From positions 1,550,001-1,614,000 of the forward strand of contig NC_062248.1 of the NCBI RefSeq assembly GCF_905475465.1: a DNA stretch of 64,000 nucleotides, read 5' to 3'. The notes below the pieces were generated by a model that did no database searches, was not told the DNA's origin, and worked only from the letters and a program-made list of their open reading frames with translations. The translations under genes and the position numbers were made by a program. Below, piece after piece: positions 1 to 11,100 of the stretch (position 1 is the first letter of the stretch; every line of letters starts with the position of its first letter). Source of the DNA: Pieris napi. Taxonomy: Eukaryota; Arthropoda; Insecta; Lepidoptera; Pieridae.

Positions 1-99
1 TAAAATACAACGGACAGATTCCAAAATGAGGAAAAGCATTCCAGCTAAGGAAAAGAAGGACCTGGAAGGGCACAGATAATTGCGGATGATGTTTATAAG

Positions 100-880
100 G
101 CAGTAAAGTCGACTTTGAAATAGTTGGACTATCAAAGCTCATTTTGCAGCCCTGGCACGTAAGCTTGCAATGACTTTGGGCCGTAAAATACCAAATATCA
201 GTAGACAGGGTGGGGGCTGTCTGCTCGTTTGTGCTGGAGTAGGGTGTGCGAAAGCTCTTTATGGGTGTCCGATATGTTCAGGTAAGTTATCATCTACAAA
301 CAAAGCTATACTCCGTCTTGGAATCGTTGGCTTTGGGAAACATTTATTGGAGAAAGGCTGAGCCAAGAGTGGTGGTTTTACCCACCTCTGGAGGTAGTCA
401 AGGTCTGGAAGGATGGATCGCCGCTTAATTTTGCAAGAATGGAGGGACGAATTAAGTGAATGTCGGTTTGGTCCACAAACCGATGATCTCATTCGTTCCT
501 TTTTAAAACACTGGGTGAATCGGCGGTGGGGATCGCTTAGTCTTAGTGGGAGTTACGCTTGTCATCATTGTGACTGTAGGGAAGATACGATGAGACACAC
601 AATTAAGGGAAATTGTCCGGCTTGGGACGACTATCGGTCTTTGCTATCTGCGAGTATTGTTAGTAATCTGTCGCTTCTACTAATTATTTAAGGAATGGTG
701 AAAGTTATAATAACGGTCCTCGGGATGCCTTCAAGGCTTTTTGTGAGGCTGTCATGACTCAGAAAGAGAATGCGGAGCTTCAGCGTGAAAACGATTTAGA
801 AAAAAAAATACCGGGCGACGGGCCGGTGCTTTTAAAATTATATTTAGTACAGCTTCCTGGCGGAGAGTAATTTGCTGAGA
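100..880 (+). pseudogene. R1-type LINE reverse transcriptase, C-terminal remnant
   Basis: Two open stretches on the plus strand read like the end of the ORF2 protein of an R1-clade non-LTR retrotransposon. The first (about 160-360) contains LARKLAM, LGR-IPNIS and ALYGCPI, the block just after the reverse transcriptase domain. The second (413-691) contains LILQEWRDELSECRFG followed by a zinc-knuckle-like CHHC-CREDTMRHTI-CPAW motif near the protein end. The frame changes and stops between them (stop at 359) show it is dead. The 5' part of the element is outside the window or lost. The family call is from motif memory. Confidence 0.7.
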
Positions 881-977
881 TGGTAAAGCATTACTTTTTA
901 AAGAACCCTTTCTCATGGATTGAAGAACATTGCGATATATAACACTATTTCTTTTATAATTTATGAAAGTCTAAACC

Positions 978-1597
978 AAATAGAACCTCGATAACTCAAA
1001 CCTCGGTAACTTAAAAACCTCTATAACTTCAAAAAATAATATGTTCCCTTCCCATCAGAGCCAAAAAACCTCCATAACTTAAAATACGCAACCTCTGTAA
1101 CTTAAATAAGTAATCTCTGAATTGGCCCTCAGTAACTTAAAGAAATGTTTCCACAACCTCTATAACATAAAATTGTTTGTCAATGAGTCACATTGCGTAT
1201 CAATTAATGAAGCAAAAAGAGCTTTAACAACAGCTGTAAGATGATTTATAGAGCAGTGTAGCAACATAAAAGATAATGTATTCTCTTCTCTATTTGTCAT
1301 TGAAAATCAAATCGCTTTAGAAACTGTGAATTGTTTAAAACAAAAGAAAATCACAGACTTTTTTAAGTAGACTAAACCTTTAATTGTTGTTTTATTTTTA
1401 TGTAACGTGTATTTTATTGAACCAATCCTTCTGACGCATTTGAGTAAAAATAGGAATAAGGGTACATACATACATATGTACATACCTACCTCTATATTAA
1501 CCTATCCCTGACATAGACCCTTCATAACTTAAAACCCTTATAACTTAAAATATTTTGTGTTTCCCTTGGACTTTAACTTATCGAGTTTCTACTGTAC
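978..1597 (+). mobile_element. pogo/Tigger-like DNA transposon, internally deleted
   Basis: The left end carries AGAACCTCGATAACTCAAA and the right end (1572-1596) reads TTTAACTTATCGAGTTTCTAC then TGTA, so the ends are an imperfect inverted repeat of the type seen in pogo/Tigger elements. Just inside are direct repeats of CCTCTATAACTTAAA-like blocks. At about 1200-1370 the plus strand encodes INEAKRALTTAV, FIEQCSNI and finally KQKKITDFFK followed by a stop, a typical C-terminus for pogo-type (DDE superfamily) transposases. One stop interrupts this remnant and the catalytic core is missing. Confidence 0.65.
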
Positions 1598-1618
1598 AAA
1601 GTAAAAACATATTTTTAT

Positions 1619-1771
1619 AGCGAATCTGTAACTCTTTTCAATAAACTACAAGCTCCCTGCTAATATCAGAATGCCAAATCGTAAAATGACTGCTTTACGA
1701 CTGATTTGAGCGCGACCGCCGCTGTGAAAACCGCTGTGAGAGTTCAAAAAGTGAGTTACAGAATCGCAAGG
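1619..1771. mobile_element. foldback MITE (GCGATTCTGTAACTC family), left arm deleted
   Basis: The right half matches the palindromic family seen at six other places in this window: AGAATGCCAAATCGTAAAATG, GCGACCGCCGCTG, then GTGAGTTACAGAATCGCAAG. The left arm is cut down to ATCTGTAACTC plus the loop, so this copy can no longer form the full hairpin. Confidence 0.75.
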
Positions 1772-2204
1772 TTGATAACCATGGTAACAATTTTGAAACT
1801 TGAAAAAAAAACAATCACGTTACAAACAACGTACCGTTTTATATTCACATTGTGGCGATATTTTCCAAAAGGGATTTTATGACTGAATGATAAATCAAAC
1901 GTGTTAACCGTCAGGCATTGAATTATTATCACAATTTCTGAAAATAATAAATTTTACGTCGAAATCGTCAGTATCAATCAATCGTCGTCAGTTCAAGAAA
2001 TTCCGATCTTGAGGTGAATGAGGAGATGCATAACCATGCTTAATAAAAATAAAACAAATAAGTACATCAATAGACAAAACTATCTAAAGAAAACTGAAAT
2101 GTAACATTTAAAACAACAAATAATACTTAATATTTCAAATTACTGCTTAAAAAAAATCAGAGTCTTCCCGCCTCTTCAAATACTTTCTCACATCTTCTTT
2201 GGTG

Positions 2205-2320
2205 AGATGGAAAGTATCATAATTTATTATTTTGATCTTGATCGATGGGAACCCCTTCACGGGTAAAGGCCTCCTCCAGCTTTTTCCAACTGACTCGGTC
2301 CATGGCTCTTTCAAAGAAAG
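2205..2320 (-). pseudogene. LINE ORF2 tail fragment
   Basis: On the minus strand this short stretch reads AMDRVSWKKLEEAFTREGVP. The same phrase, decayed, is at 8570-8665 on the plus strand. It resembles the extreme C-terminus of endonuclease/reverse transcriptase proteins of RTE- or CR1-like LINEs. It has no coding capacity of its own. Confidence 0.5.
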
Positions 2321-2739
2321 AAATAAACATTATTTACGTTAACCATAAGCCAATATTTGCCACTCACATTTTTGAAGGCGCAAGTAATATTACGTGTATT
2401 AAATTATGTAGGACTATTCCTACTCAAATCAAATAAAAATATAATTTCCTTTTAATACTAATGTGTGCATGTGTGCATTAGTAGTAGTGTGCTACTCTGT
2501 ATGGCTCTTGACTTCAGATGCATGGGTATCTTTGATCATTGTTGATTTATAGACAAGCTGTCCAGCCTCTTGTGCCTGCCACATGTAGTCGTTTGGGCAT
2601 TATACGTATAAGTTGGGGCGTATGCATGAACTTGTAATAAAATCTCTTTGGCTATACTATACGTATTTGCCTGTTTTTGTTATCATTGAAAGTTGAGATT
2701 TTAAAGAAGATAATTCCAAATTCATATTAGGATAATGTG

Positions 2740-3090
2740 TGATTTTTATTTATTTTTCGTACCGTCAAGATAAGTGAATCTAATGAAGAAATTCGATACA
2801 TTTTAAAATTTTACTACAATAAAGTTAAAAATGCAACGCAAGCCGAGAAAAAAATTAAGAGAGCTTGGGAGGTGTAAATGCATCCGACGTATAGACCTGA
2901 CCTTGCACCTTCAGATTTCCACCTGTTTCGGTCTTTTCAGAATTCTTTAGTGTCAGGTTAACATCACGAGAGGACTGCCAAAACCAATTGTCGCGGTATT
3001 TTTATCAGAAGCCCTAAAATTTCTATAGCAATGGGAACATATCCCTACCTACAAGATGGCAAAAAGTTATCGAACAAAATGGTACCTAGT
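2740..3090 (+). mobile_element. mariner transposon remnant with central deletion
   Basis: The plus strand encodes EEIRYILKFYYNKVKNATQ at about 2785-2850, like the N-terminal helix-turn-helix of mariner transposases. It then jumps, within a few bases, to HPTYRPDLAPSDFHLFRSF-NSL at about 2880-2950 and a tail ending near 3085, which is the mariner C-terminal region around the last catalytic Asp. The roughly 200 residues that should lie between are gone. Frameshifts also occur in the tail. Confidence 0.75.
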
Positions 3091-3120
3091 ATAGATAAAA
3101 TATATATAAATATAAAATAT

Positions 3121-3180
3121 AAAACATACACAGACACACACCCACTCACATACACATAATTTACACATACACACATACCC
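3121..3180. repeat. imperfect (AC)n microsatellite
   Basis: An interrupted run of ACAC/CACA units. The 67-codon open frame that crosses it on the minus strand is a by-product of the simple repeat. Confidence 0.8.
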
Positions 3181-3510
3181 TATGTGGTTTCCTCTATATA
3201 TTGTAATGTAATGTATTGTATTGTATCTTCTGTCGATCCGAAGTGGTGTAGGCCTGATGACCTGTAACACAGGTACTATTACCTTTAGCAGGCATCAGTC
3301 TCACACAAACTTGCTTTTTTCATAAACAGAAGTATAATATAACTGTCACTTCCTTATGTCCTAAAATTAAGTTTTTGTGAGAAAATAAATAAATAAATAA
3401 ATAAAATAAATCGACGAGTATAAAAAATCGACGAGTACCTACATACTTTAGTTCAATGTAAATAAACTATATTAAAATCGGCTGTCTGTAAAGTCGGTTT
3501 ACTGACGATA

Positions 3511-3850
3511 GTTGAACGTGACAACGTCATAAAAAAATATTGATGGGATGGTTGCATTTAAAAAAAAAAAATTATTTGTTTGATAGGTATTTTGTATGGA
3601 TATATAGGAGGTAAATGGAAATCACAATTGAATTGATCAAGTTACATTTATTTGTACGCATAAATACAATTATGTCAATTTTAAATGGAACGCCTCAGAG
3701 CGAAGTAACGCCTCAGAGCGAGGTAACGCCTCAGAGCGAAGTAACGCCTCAGAGCGAAGTAACGCCTCAGAGCGAGGTAACGCCGCATGAGTCATGTTTT
3801 TTCGTGCGTGCAGCCGGCTCCATCGAATTATAAGACGTTGTCACGTCAAA
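3511..3850. mobile_element. small inverted-repeat element carrying an 18-bp minisatellite
   Basis: The arms are CGTGACAACGTC at about 3516 and GACGTTGTCACG at about 3834, in inverted orientation. Between them, 3689-3784 holds five and a third copies of the 18-bp unit CGCCTCAGAGCGAAGTAA, with a GAA/GAG variant. Because 18 is a multiple of three, the array is open in frame (repeating TPQSEV), but there is no sign of a real protein. Confidence 0.7.
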
Positions 3851-3859
3851 AAATGTTGT

Positions 3860-4690
3860 GAATTTTCTTGAAAAATACGAAGAAACTTTTTCCCCAACCA
3901 TTTAATATGTCGGTTTTCTTACGATATTAGCCAGTGTTAGGTGCAAACGAAGAAATATGTGCAGCAGTAATTCGAACGGACGTCCTCCGGGCTGAGTCGC
4001 AAGCTTCAACTAAGACTGTTCTACTGCACTAATGACCATCGATAAAAATGTATTATTCTGAATTTACTTACATGCAATGCATACAACATGTTTTACTAAA
4101 TAACGCCGCTCAAATAGCGGCCTGAAAGATATTCCCGTAGCGTTTGTAACATTTAATAAACTGGCTGGCTAATGCTTAGATCATTCATAGGAAAGAATGT
4201 GAGAGAAATAAAAATATGGAACTTCTGATATAAAACGTATTTCTTTAAAAATTAAATTGCTTAAGTCAGTCACAGATAAATTCACATTATTATTGTCACT
4301 ACACTCTTCCATTGTACTTTTTATTAAACTTTGCACACCGTCAAAGTTGTGGTTTTCCGACGCTGTTTAGTAAATAGGCTAGGCTGTTGATTGAAGGGCT
4401 AATTAAGCTAGTTGGCTGCGACATACATTACATAAGGGTTAGGTTGACAAAGGAGTTTAAATAATTTTAATTATTATACTATATTTTTATTTCGTACATA
4501 TAATAGAACAAGAACATAACTTAAACTTAAAAATATATATTTACCATTTATCTTTCATATCTCCTTAAATACTCTTTTAACTTAAATAATCTTAACTGAA
4601 GTACTCTTTCGTCTCTTTCCATTAAATTGTGTCTACGCTGTGGTGAAAAGAGACCTTAAGTACATTAGTTACGGTAGTTAGTTGAAACAA
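3860..4690. other. AT-rich spacer, nothing recognised
   Basis: No open frame of note, no RNA gene and no repeat family that recurs elsewhere in the window was recognised here. Confidence 0.5.
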
Positions 4691-4691
4691 T

Positions 4692-5066
4692 TATACTCTG
4701 ATTCTTAATTCCGTAGAATTCTGACAGCTATCATTTTTTGACATGTCAGAGATGGCAAACATTTTTGGCCGGGCACATATTTCAATTTCATTACGAGGCT
4801 GAACATCATGAATATAAAACATGAATAAAGTAATTAGAGTTAATTCGATATATTGTTCGTGATATTGAAATATTTGTTATTTTTGTATTAGGTCACTCGA
4901 TTAAGTAAATATTTAGATTTACCTTTTTGTAGGTAAAACGTAAAAAATACGTGGCATTTTTTTTATTGCCATCATAAGTCAAGTTTGTCTCTTTTTCGGT
5001 GGAGAACTTTTTTAGTAGCAACACTTATGAAATGTCAGAATTCTACGGAATGAAAAATCTGAGTAT
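4692..5066. mobile_element. MITE with 30-bp terminal inverted repeats
   Basis: The left end (4692-4725) reads ATACTCTGATT then TTCCGTAGAATTCTGACA. The right end (5033-5066) is its inverse, TGTCAGAATTCTACGGAA then AATCTGAGTAT. The roughly 310-bp interior has no open frame, so this is a non-autonomous element. It lies about 120 bp downstream of the gene A stop codon. Confidence 0.75.
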
Positions 5067-5124
5067 CGTCAGATTTTATTAATAAGGTGGTATATTCTTA
5101 ATAAATTTTTAGTAATGTCCGTAT

Positions 5125-5178
5125 CTATTAAAAATATCTCTAAAGAGAGATCTCTCTATAAGAGAGATATTTTTATTA
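5125..5178. terminator. hairpin and poly(A) signal just past gene A
   Basis: AAAAATATCTCTAAAGAGAG pairs with the following CTCTCTATAAGAGAGATATT to make a strong stem-loop. On the minus strand an AATAAA hexamer (5172-5177) sits about 10 bases past the gene A stop codon. That is a possible, though unusually close, polyadenylation signal. The functional call is inference. Confidence 0.3.
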
Positions 5179-5186
5179 TTTAAAAA

Positions 5187-8100
5187 TCATAATTCCTTTT
5201 GACTGTCTACAACAGTCCGTTGCCGTACGATCGACTCTTCAAACATCTTTTCTTTGCTTTCAGACTGAACTGGTGTAACCTTCGGTTTCTTTATATAGGT
5301 CCTTATGTAAAAGTCCACGAATAAAGTTAGCATAAACAAATCATTAGGGAGGAAGAGTATTGCTACCCAACGTGGGTATCCGCAGTCTTGCTTGAAGACC
5401 AAGACAAACATATGGATACAGCACCAGGCCAGCTGAATCTGTAACAAATTTAAATTTAAAAAAAAGTACGTGCGTACTTACACATGTCAGAAGTGACTTT
5501 ACACATGTCAGAAGTGACTTTACACATGTCAGAAGTGACTTTACACATGTCAGAAGTGACTTTACACATGTCAGAAGTGACTTTACACATGTCAGAAGTG
5601 ACTTTACACATGTCAGAAGTGACTTTACACATGTCAGAAGTGAAGTGTGTAAAGTACGCACTTTTTTGGCAAACTAATTTTTAACTCTTGTTCATATTTA
5701 TACAAATCTGAATCTAAAAAAAGGAAGATATGTTAGGAATTTAATGAATTTAAATTAAGGAAATAATTGTCATTAAAATATTAAAAGTGAAGCGAAAAGA
5801 GCGAAAATTAATACAAATAATATTTTTTTTTTTTAATTTATATCTTCGAGAATAAAAACACGTGGCATTTTTTTTTTTTTTTGTAATAGGAGGCAAACGG
5901 GCAGGAGGCTCACCTGATGTTAAGTGATACCGCCGCCCATGGACACTCACAATGCCAGAAGGCTCGCAAGTGCGTTGCCGGCCTTTCAAGAATTGGTACG
6001 CTCTTTTCTTATTTACAATTCGTCATTTGAGATTTCAATAAATTATTTTGCATAAAATATAAAACACTAATATTTCATAATTCTCTTTACGAAATATTTA
6101 ATTTAAAAATAGAATTTCTATAAAGTAATTCACCCTTCTCACTCTCTCCCTTTTCTTAGACAAAAACGCTGCACAACTTCGTGACGTTCCGTATAAATTT
6201 TACCCTCATGCGTCTAAAGAAGTTTCACTTCAATAAAAAATATACACTTTACTATAAAAGTATATATGTTTTACTTTATATAAGTATAAAGTAAAAAATT
6301 GGTAAATAAAAAATAGTTTATAAGTCTTCCTACTTACCTGTATTACGCTCTTAATGAAGATTAGGTTTTATTACTTGTACAATGTTACGTTTTCTATTTT
6401 TTATTTAAAACCAAAACATAACAATCAAATATACAGTATTTACAATTTTCTTAACCTTCATAGTAATAATAAAAATAATTAAAAATTAATATAAAAAAAA
6501 TTAAAACAAATTTAAAGTTTGTGTTTTGTTTCCCTGTGGCAGTGTACACTGGCAGCATTTCCCGCTGTATTGCGATACTTATTCATTGAGCGAGGGAATC
6601 ACCAGCTCTGGAGTAACCGGTACTATCTATCAGGCGCCATTAATTAGCGCCTGTGCACTTGAACCCCACAGCCCAGGAGTTTCCACTCCAAAGGGAAAAA
6701 AATCGAAGTTGGAGGAACGACTCTAATATATGAGCCGTTTATTATTACAAAATAATTACATGATACTTACAATTTGTATTTGCGTAATATGTTTTTTCCA
6801 CCACAACGACTGTTTCACACTTGGCATCGCGACGGTGAGAAGGTAGTAGCCATACATCACTACGTGCACGAAGGAGTTCACCATGCCTATCAGAGTTCCA
6901 TGACCACCTTAAATGAGAAACAGCAATGTCAGACGAGAGAATTTTGTCTGTAGCTCATGTCTCAGCGTCGTAAGCGAGGAAACATCTTGAGCGAACTTCT
7001 ATTTCTACTGGTTTCTCTTCAGCGCCTCTCTTATTACAGTGTACAGTTTTGAGGACAATGAGTCTTTCACTCGATCGGTCCATCCGGTTGGTGAAAGGCC
7101 ATGTGATCTTGTGCCTTCTGTGGTACCAACCACGATCAGATTCTCCAAGTTCTTATCGCCTCTGCGCATTGTATGACCGAAATACTATTATTAATACAAC
7201 GTTACGTGAAGGATCAATACATATTGTTTTTTTTTTACTTCAAGCATTACATACTTGGACAAAATCGAATCTATGGTGAGTGATTTTGGTTAGTGCCCTC
7301 TCTTAAGGCCTCCGATTTCTGTGACCATTTGTTTTTTCTCATTAAAAAAAATCAGTAGCGCTACAACCTCTTCAGGTCTCAGATTTCTGAATCTGTTTCA
7401 TGATCATTTTTTAAATCTAATAGGGAAGTAGGTGATCAGCCTCCAGTGCCTGACACACACCGTCGACTTTTTGGGTCTAAGACATGTCGGTTTCCTCACG
7501 ATGTTTTCCTTCACCGTTCGAGCAAATGTTAAATGAGCACATAGAAAGAAAGTCCATTGGTGCACAGCCGGGGATCGAACCTACAACCTCAGGGATGAGA
7601 GTCGCACGCTGAAGCCACTAGGCCAACACTGCTCCGCTACCTTGATGATGTGTGGTTATTTTGGTTATTATTACCTGGGAAATATGTTACTGCTCCCCAA
7701 ATCATCATCACCATTCCTGTGTGGTGGTAAATATGGAGAAATGAAATTTGGTTGGACTTCTTTCTTAGAACGAAGAATATCTGAAAACATGAAATTGTGT
7801 GTTTAATCCATAGCTTAATAAATCTTAAGTATTTTTTATTTTTTGATTTCCACTGGTTTAGTTTTATTTAGGACTTGACCACATCATATGTGGATAACGA
7901 ATTCCTGAATGTAATATAAAGTTCAAATTTCATATTGTAATCACTTCACTTATAAGTGAAAAGGTATATCTTTAATAAAATATTTTGTAAGTCTTACCAA
8001 CTTCCTAAATAACATATCCTCTTTTTACTTATTCATCCGTATAGTTCTATTGAATGTTTATGTACTATTTTTAGCCTAATTTTTGTAGTAATTTTCATAT

Positions 8101-11100
8101 AATAATCATTGTACAATGCATGAGTATTTGTATATATTATGGATTTTTTATTGGATTTTCAAGAACAAAACAAAAGCCAACATACGTTCGTGCCAGCGTG
8201 CGATAGAAAGAAGTATTCTCGAAAATCAACTACACGACAAATGAAACATAACAGTGAATGTATTCGCAGAAAACCAAAAAGAATTAATTGATGCTAAGCA
8301 ACATTCCCTACAACGCAAAAATAAAAACCAAACTAGTAGCAAGCCACAAAGCAATTGAAAGAAGCGTACTAAAAAATAAGAAAATACATAAAATTAAAAG
8401 TGAAAAAATAAGACAAATAACAAAAGTGATAGATACCTTACATTATGCTCTAAAACAGAAGTGGCAATGGGCGGGGCACATAGCAATATACATAGATAAA
8501 AGGTGGATGTTAAAGATAACTGTATCGAAAGGATAAAGAGGAAGAAGGAGAAGAAGAAAAGAGAAAGAATGCCATGGACAGAGTTAGTTGGGAAAAGCTA
8601 GAGGAGCCCTTTAGGAGCCCGTCGATCGGAACCTCTTCACGGGGAAGGGGTTCCGATCGACGGTACTGAAGATAGCTAGAATAATGTATAAAATTTAATA
8701 AATCTAAGCTGTATATATCATTTTTTTGTCATGATTTGGAAATTAAACGGGTTTATTATTATTATTATTAACATGCCCTACACCTCAAATGGAGATATAC
8801 AGATGGTCTAAAGCAGTAACCTAATGGACTGGTCCAAAAGGAAAAGGAACAGGGGCAGACAAATAGAGCGATGGGCCGACGGGATCGGAAGGGTAGCTGG
8901 AAATAATTGGATTAAGATGGCGCATAATAAAATATGATGGAAATACTTGTAGGAGATCTTCTCCCGGGCAGAGACCACGTCTTAAGCGGGCCATAGACGG
9001 ACCGCATGTTGCAGTCAAGACCGACTGCAATATGCGGTTTGCTCAGGAACTGCTCGAGCGGTCCGTGTATTGTGAATATGAATTTAGTATGGAAACTGCA
9101 GATCGCCGTGAGGCGACCGCTTAGAGCAGTCGGTATCGGCTGCAACATGCGGTCCGTCTATAGCCCGCTTTAGAGTAGTAAGAATTTTATGAATATCTAT
9201 TTTTGTTAAATGTGTCTCAATAAGATGTGGATGAATAAAGGCTTATTATTATAATTATAAAGTCATTCTCGGACATTGCAAGTTGATTATCTCAAAAAGA
9301 ACTAAATATATAATTACCGTGTCAAGTAAATCCAGATATTTGAGCATGTAGTAGTGGTGAACCATTCCAGCCACGTTTAATGCATGTTCAGTATAGCTAT
9401 AATCTATAGGTTCGCAGAACCATCTATACTTCCAGCCCCACGCGTATATGATGGCCTGAAATTAAAAAAAATTGAAAAACACTATATTTTTTTCGGAACT
9501 TGTGATCGACGAGTTTTAAAGTAGTTATAAAGGGCAAGATTAATATAACCCCAGAGGGCCTTTTAAGAATTGATACGCTTTTTTCTTGAAGGACCCTAAG
9601 TCGAATTGGTTCTGAAATACTTTAGTGGGCAGCTGGTTCCACATAGTGGTGTGCGCGGCAAAATCTGCCTTAAAAACACGCAGTTGAGCGACGGACGTCG
9701 AGGTGATACGGGTGGAATTTCGTATTCTGCCTCGTCATCCGATGATGATATTCGAACAACTCGTCTGAACACTCTTCATGGTAAATGCGGTGAAAGATGC
9801 AGAGTGACCCCTCTATATATGTATTTAGATTGGGTCCACCAAAACAAGAAGCAATGGTGGAGGCATTAGGTGACCATTTAACTAAACATTTGGTAAGTAA
9901 TAAATGGGTAGGCCATTTATTTCCTGTCAAATAAAAACGTAACGATGACTGGCCATTATGGAAATCTTTCACTAAAATTACACAATATAGAATATAAAGA
10001 CGTTGTATTCAGGAATTATAATTATGCGCATGACATGTGAGTTTGTAATTACTTGAACTAATCAGAGTTCAAGTTCCATTATGTATTGTACATTAACTTT
10101 TGCATCGATTTACATACTAGGCCGCTAATTAATTTGCACGGTTCCTGGGTCATCGGGGTGCTTTAAATAATAGAGGATTTTATTTTTACTCTATATTAAC
10201 CACTCACGTAATAGCGACATAATGAATTGTTAATTGCTATGAAACGAATGAATGGAATATAACAAAGAGAGTCTACGTCTGGCTAAACTGGGGCGTAACT
10301 CCGACAAACGGGGATTGGATTTTGATATACCAGCGTTACAACCTTTTTAGGTCTAAGCCTCAATTATTTGTGTTATTCATGATCATTTGTGAATTTAATA
10401 GGCAAGTAGGTGTTCAGCCTCCTGTGCCTGACACACGGCTTCGACTTTTTGAACAAGGCCTTTGACTTTTTTTAAATAAGTGTTGTTTGATGATTTGCTA
10501 TTTTAAAAGAGTAGCGAGAGTTTTTTACGCCGGCTTTTTCTCTCGGCCTGCACCCTCTGTCTTCTTTGCCGATGAGTAGGGATGCCTACAGATTCAAATT
10601 TAATTTACTGATACCTGATTTATCTTATGTTCCATAATAAACATATTTTATTTTTATTTTTAAGGCAAGCCGGTTTCCTTACGATGTTTTCCTTCACTGT
10701 GCGAGGAAATGTTAATTGCGCATATAGACAGAAAGTCTATTGGTGCACAGCTGGGTTCAAACCTACGTCCTAAGGGATGAGAATCGCACGGTTAAGCCAC
10801 TAGGCCAACACTGCTTCTGCGCAATGTATTTTTGAAATACAAAAAAAAATGATCATTTACGGTATAGCACCGATTGTGTGGTTATATTTCTAACGCAGAA
10901 TCGTCTATTTAATTAATTGATTAAAGATTTGATAAATTAAATGTAAGATTTAAAGGTCGAAACTTAACTCTCAGATAGCGATAAGTTAGATATCTTGATT
11001 TATGATCGACTATCGGTTACACGTAGTATTCTAATTTAAATAAACCATAGACGTATTAGAATGGGAGGCCGTACTCTACCCATAAAGGTCTATCCACCTC

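Noticed and set aside
3615..3833. Open frame with a TPQSEV repeat
   Set aside because: It is the in-frame reading of the 18-bp minisatellite; no domain, no splice context, and it sits in a small inverted-repeat element.
5484..5684. MSEVTLH-repeat protein and its antisense partner
   Set aside because: Both are readings of the 21-bp tandem array in a gene A intron.
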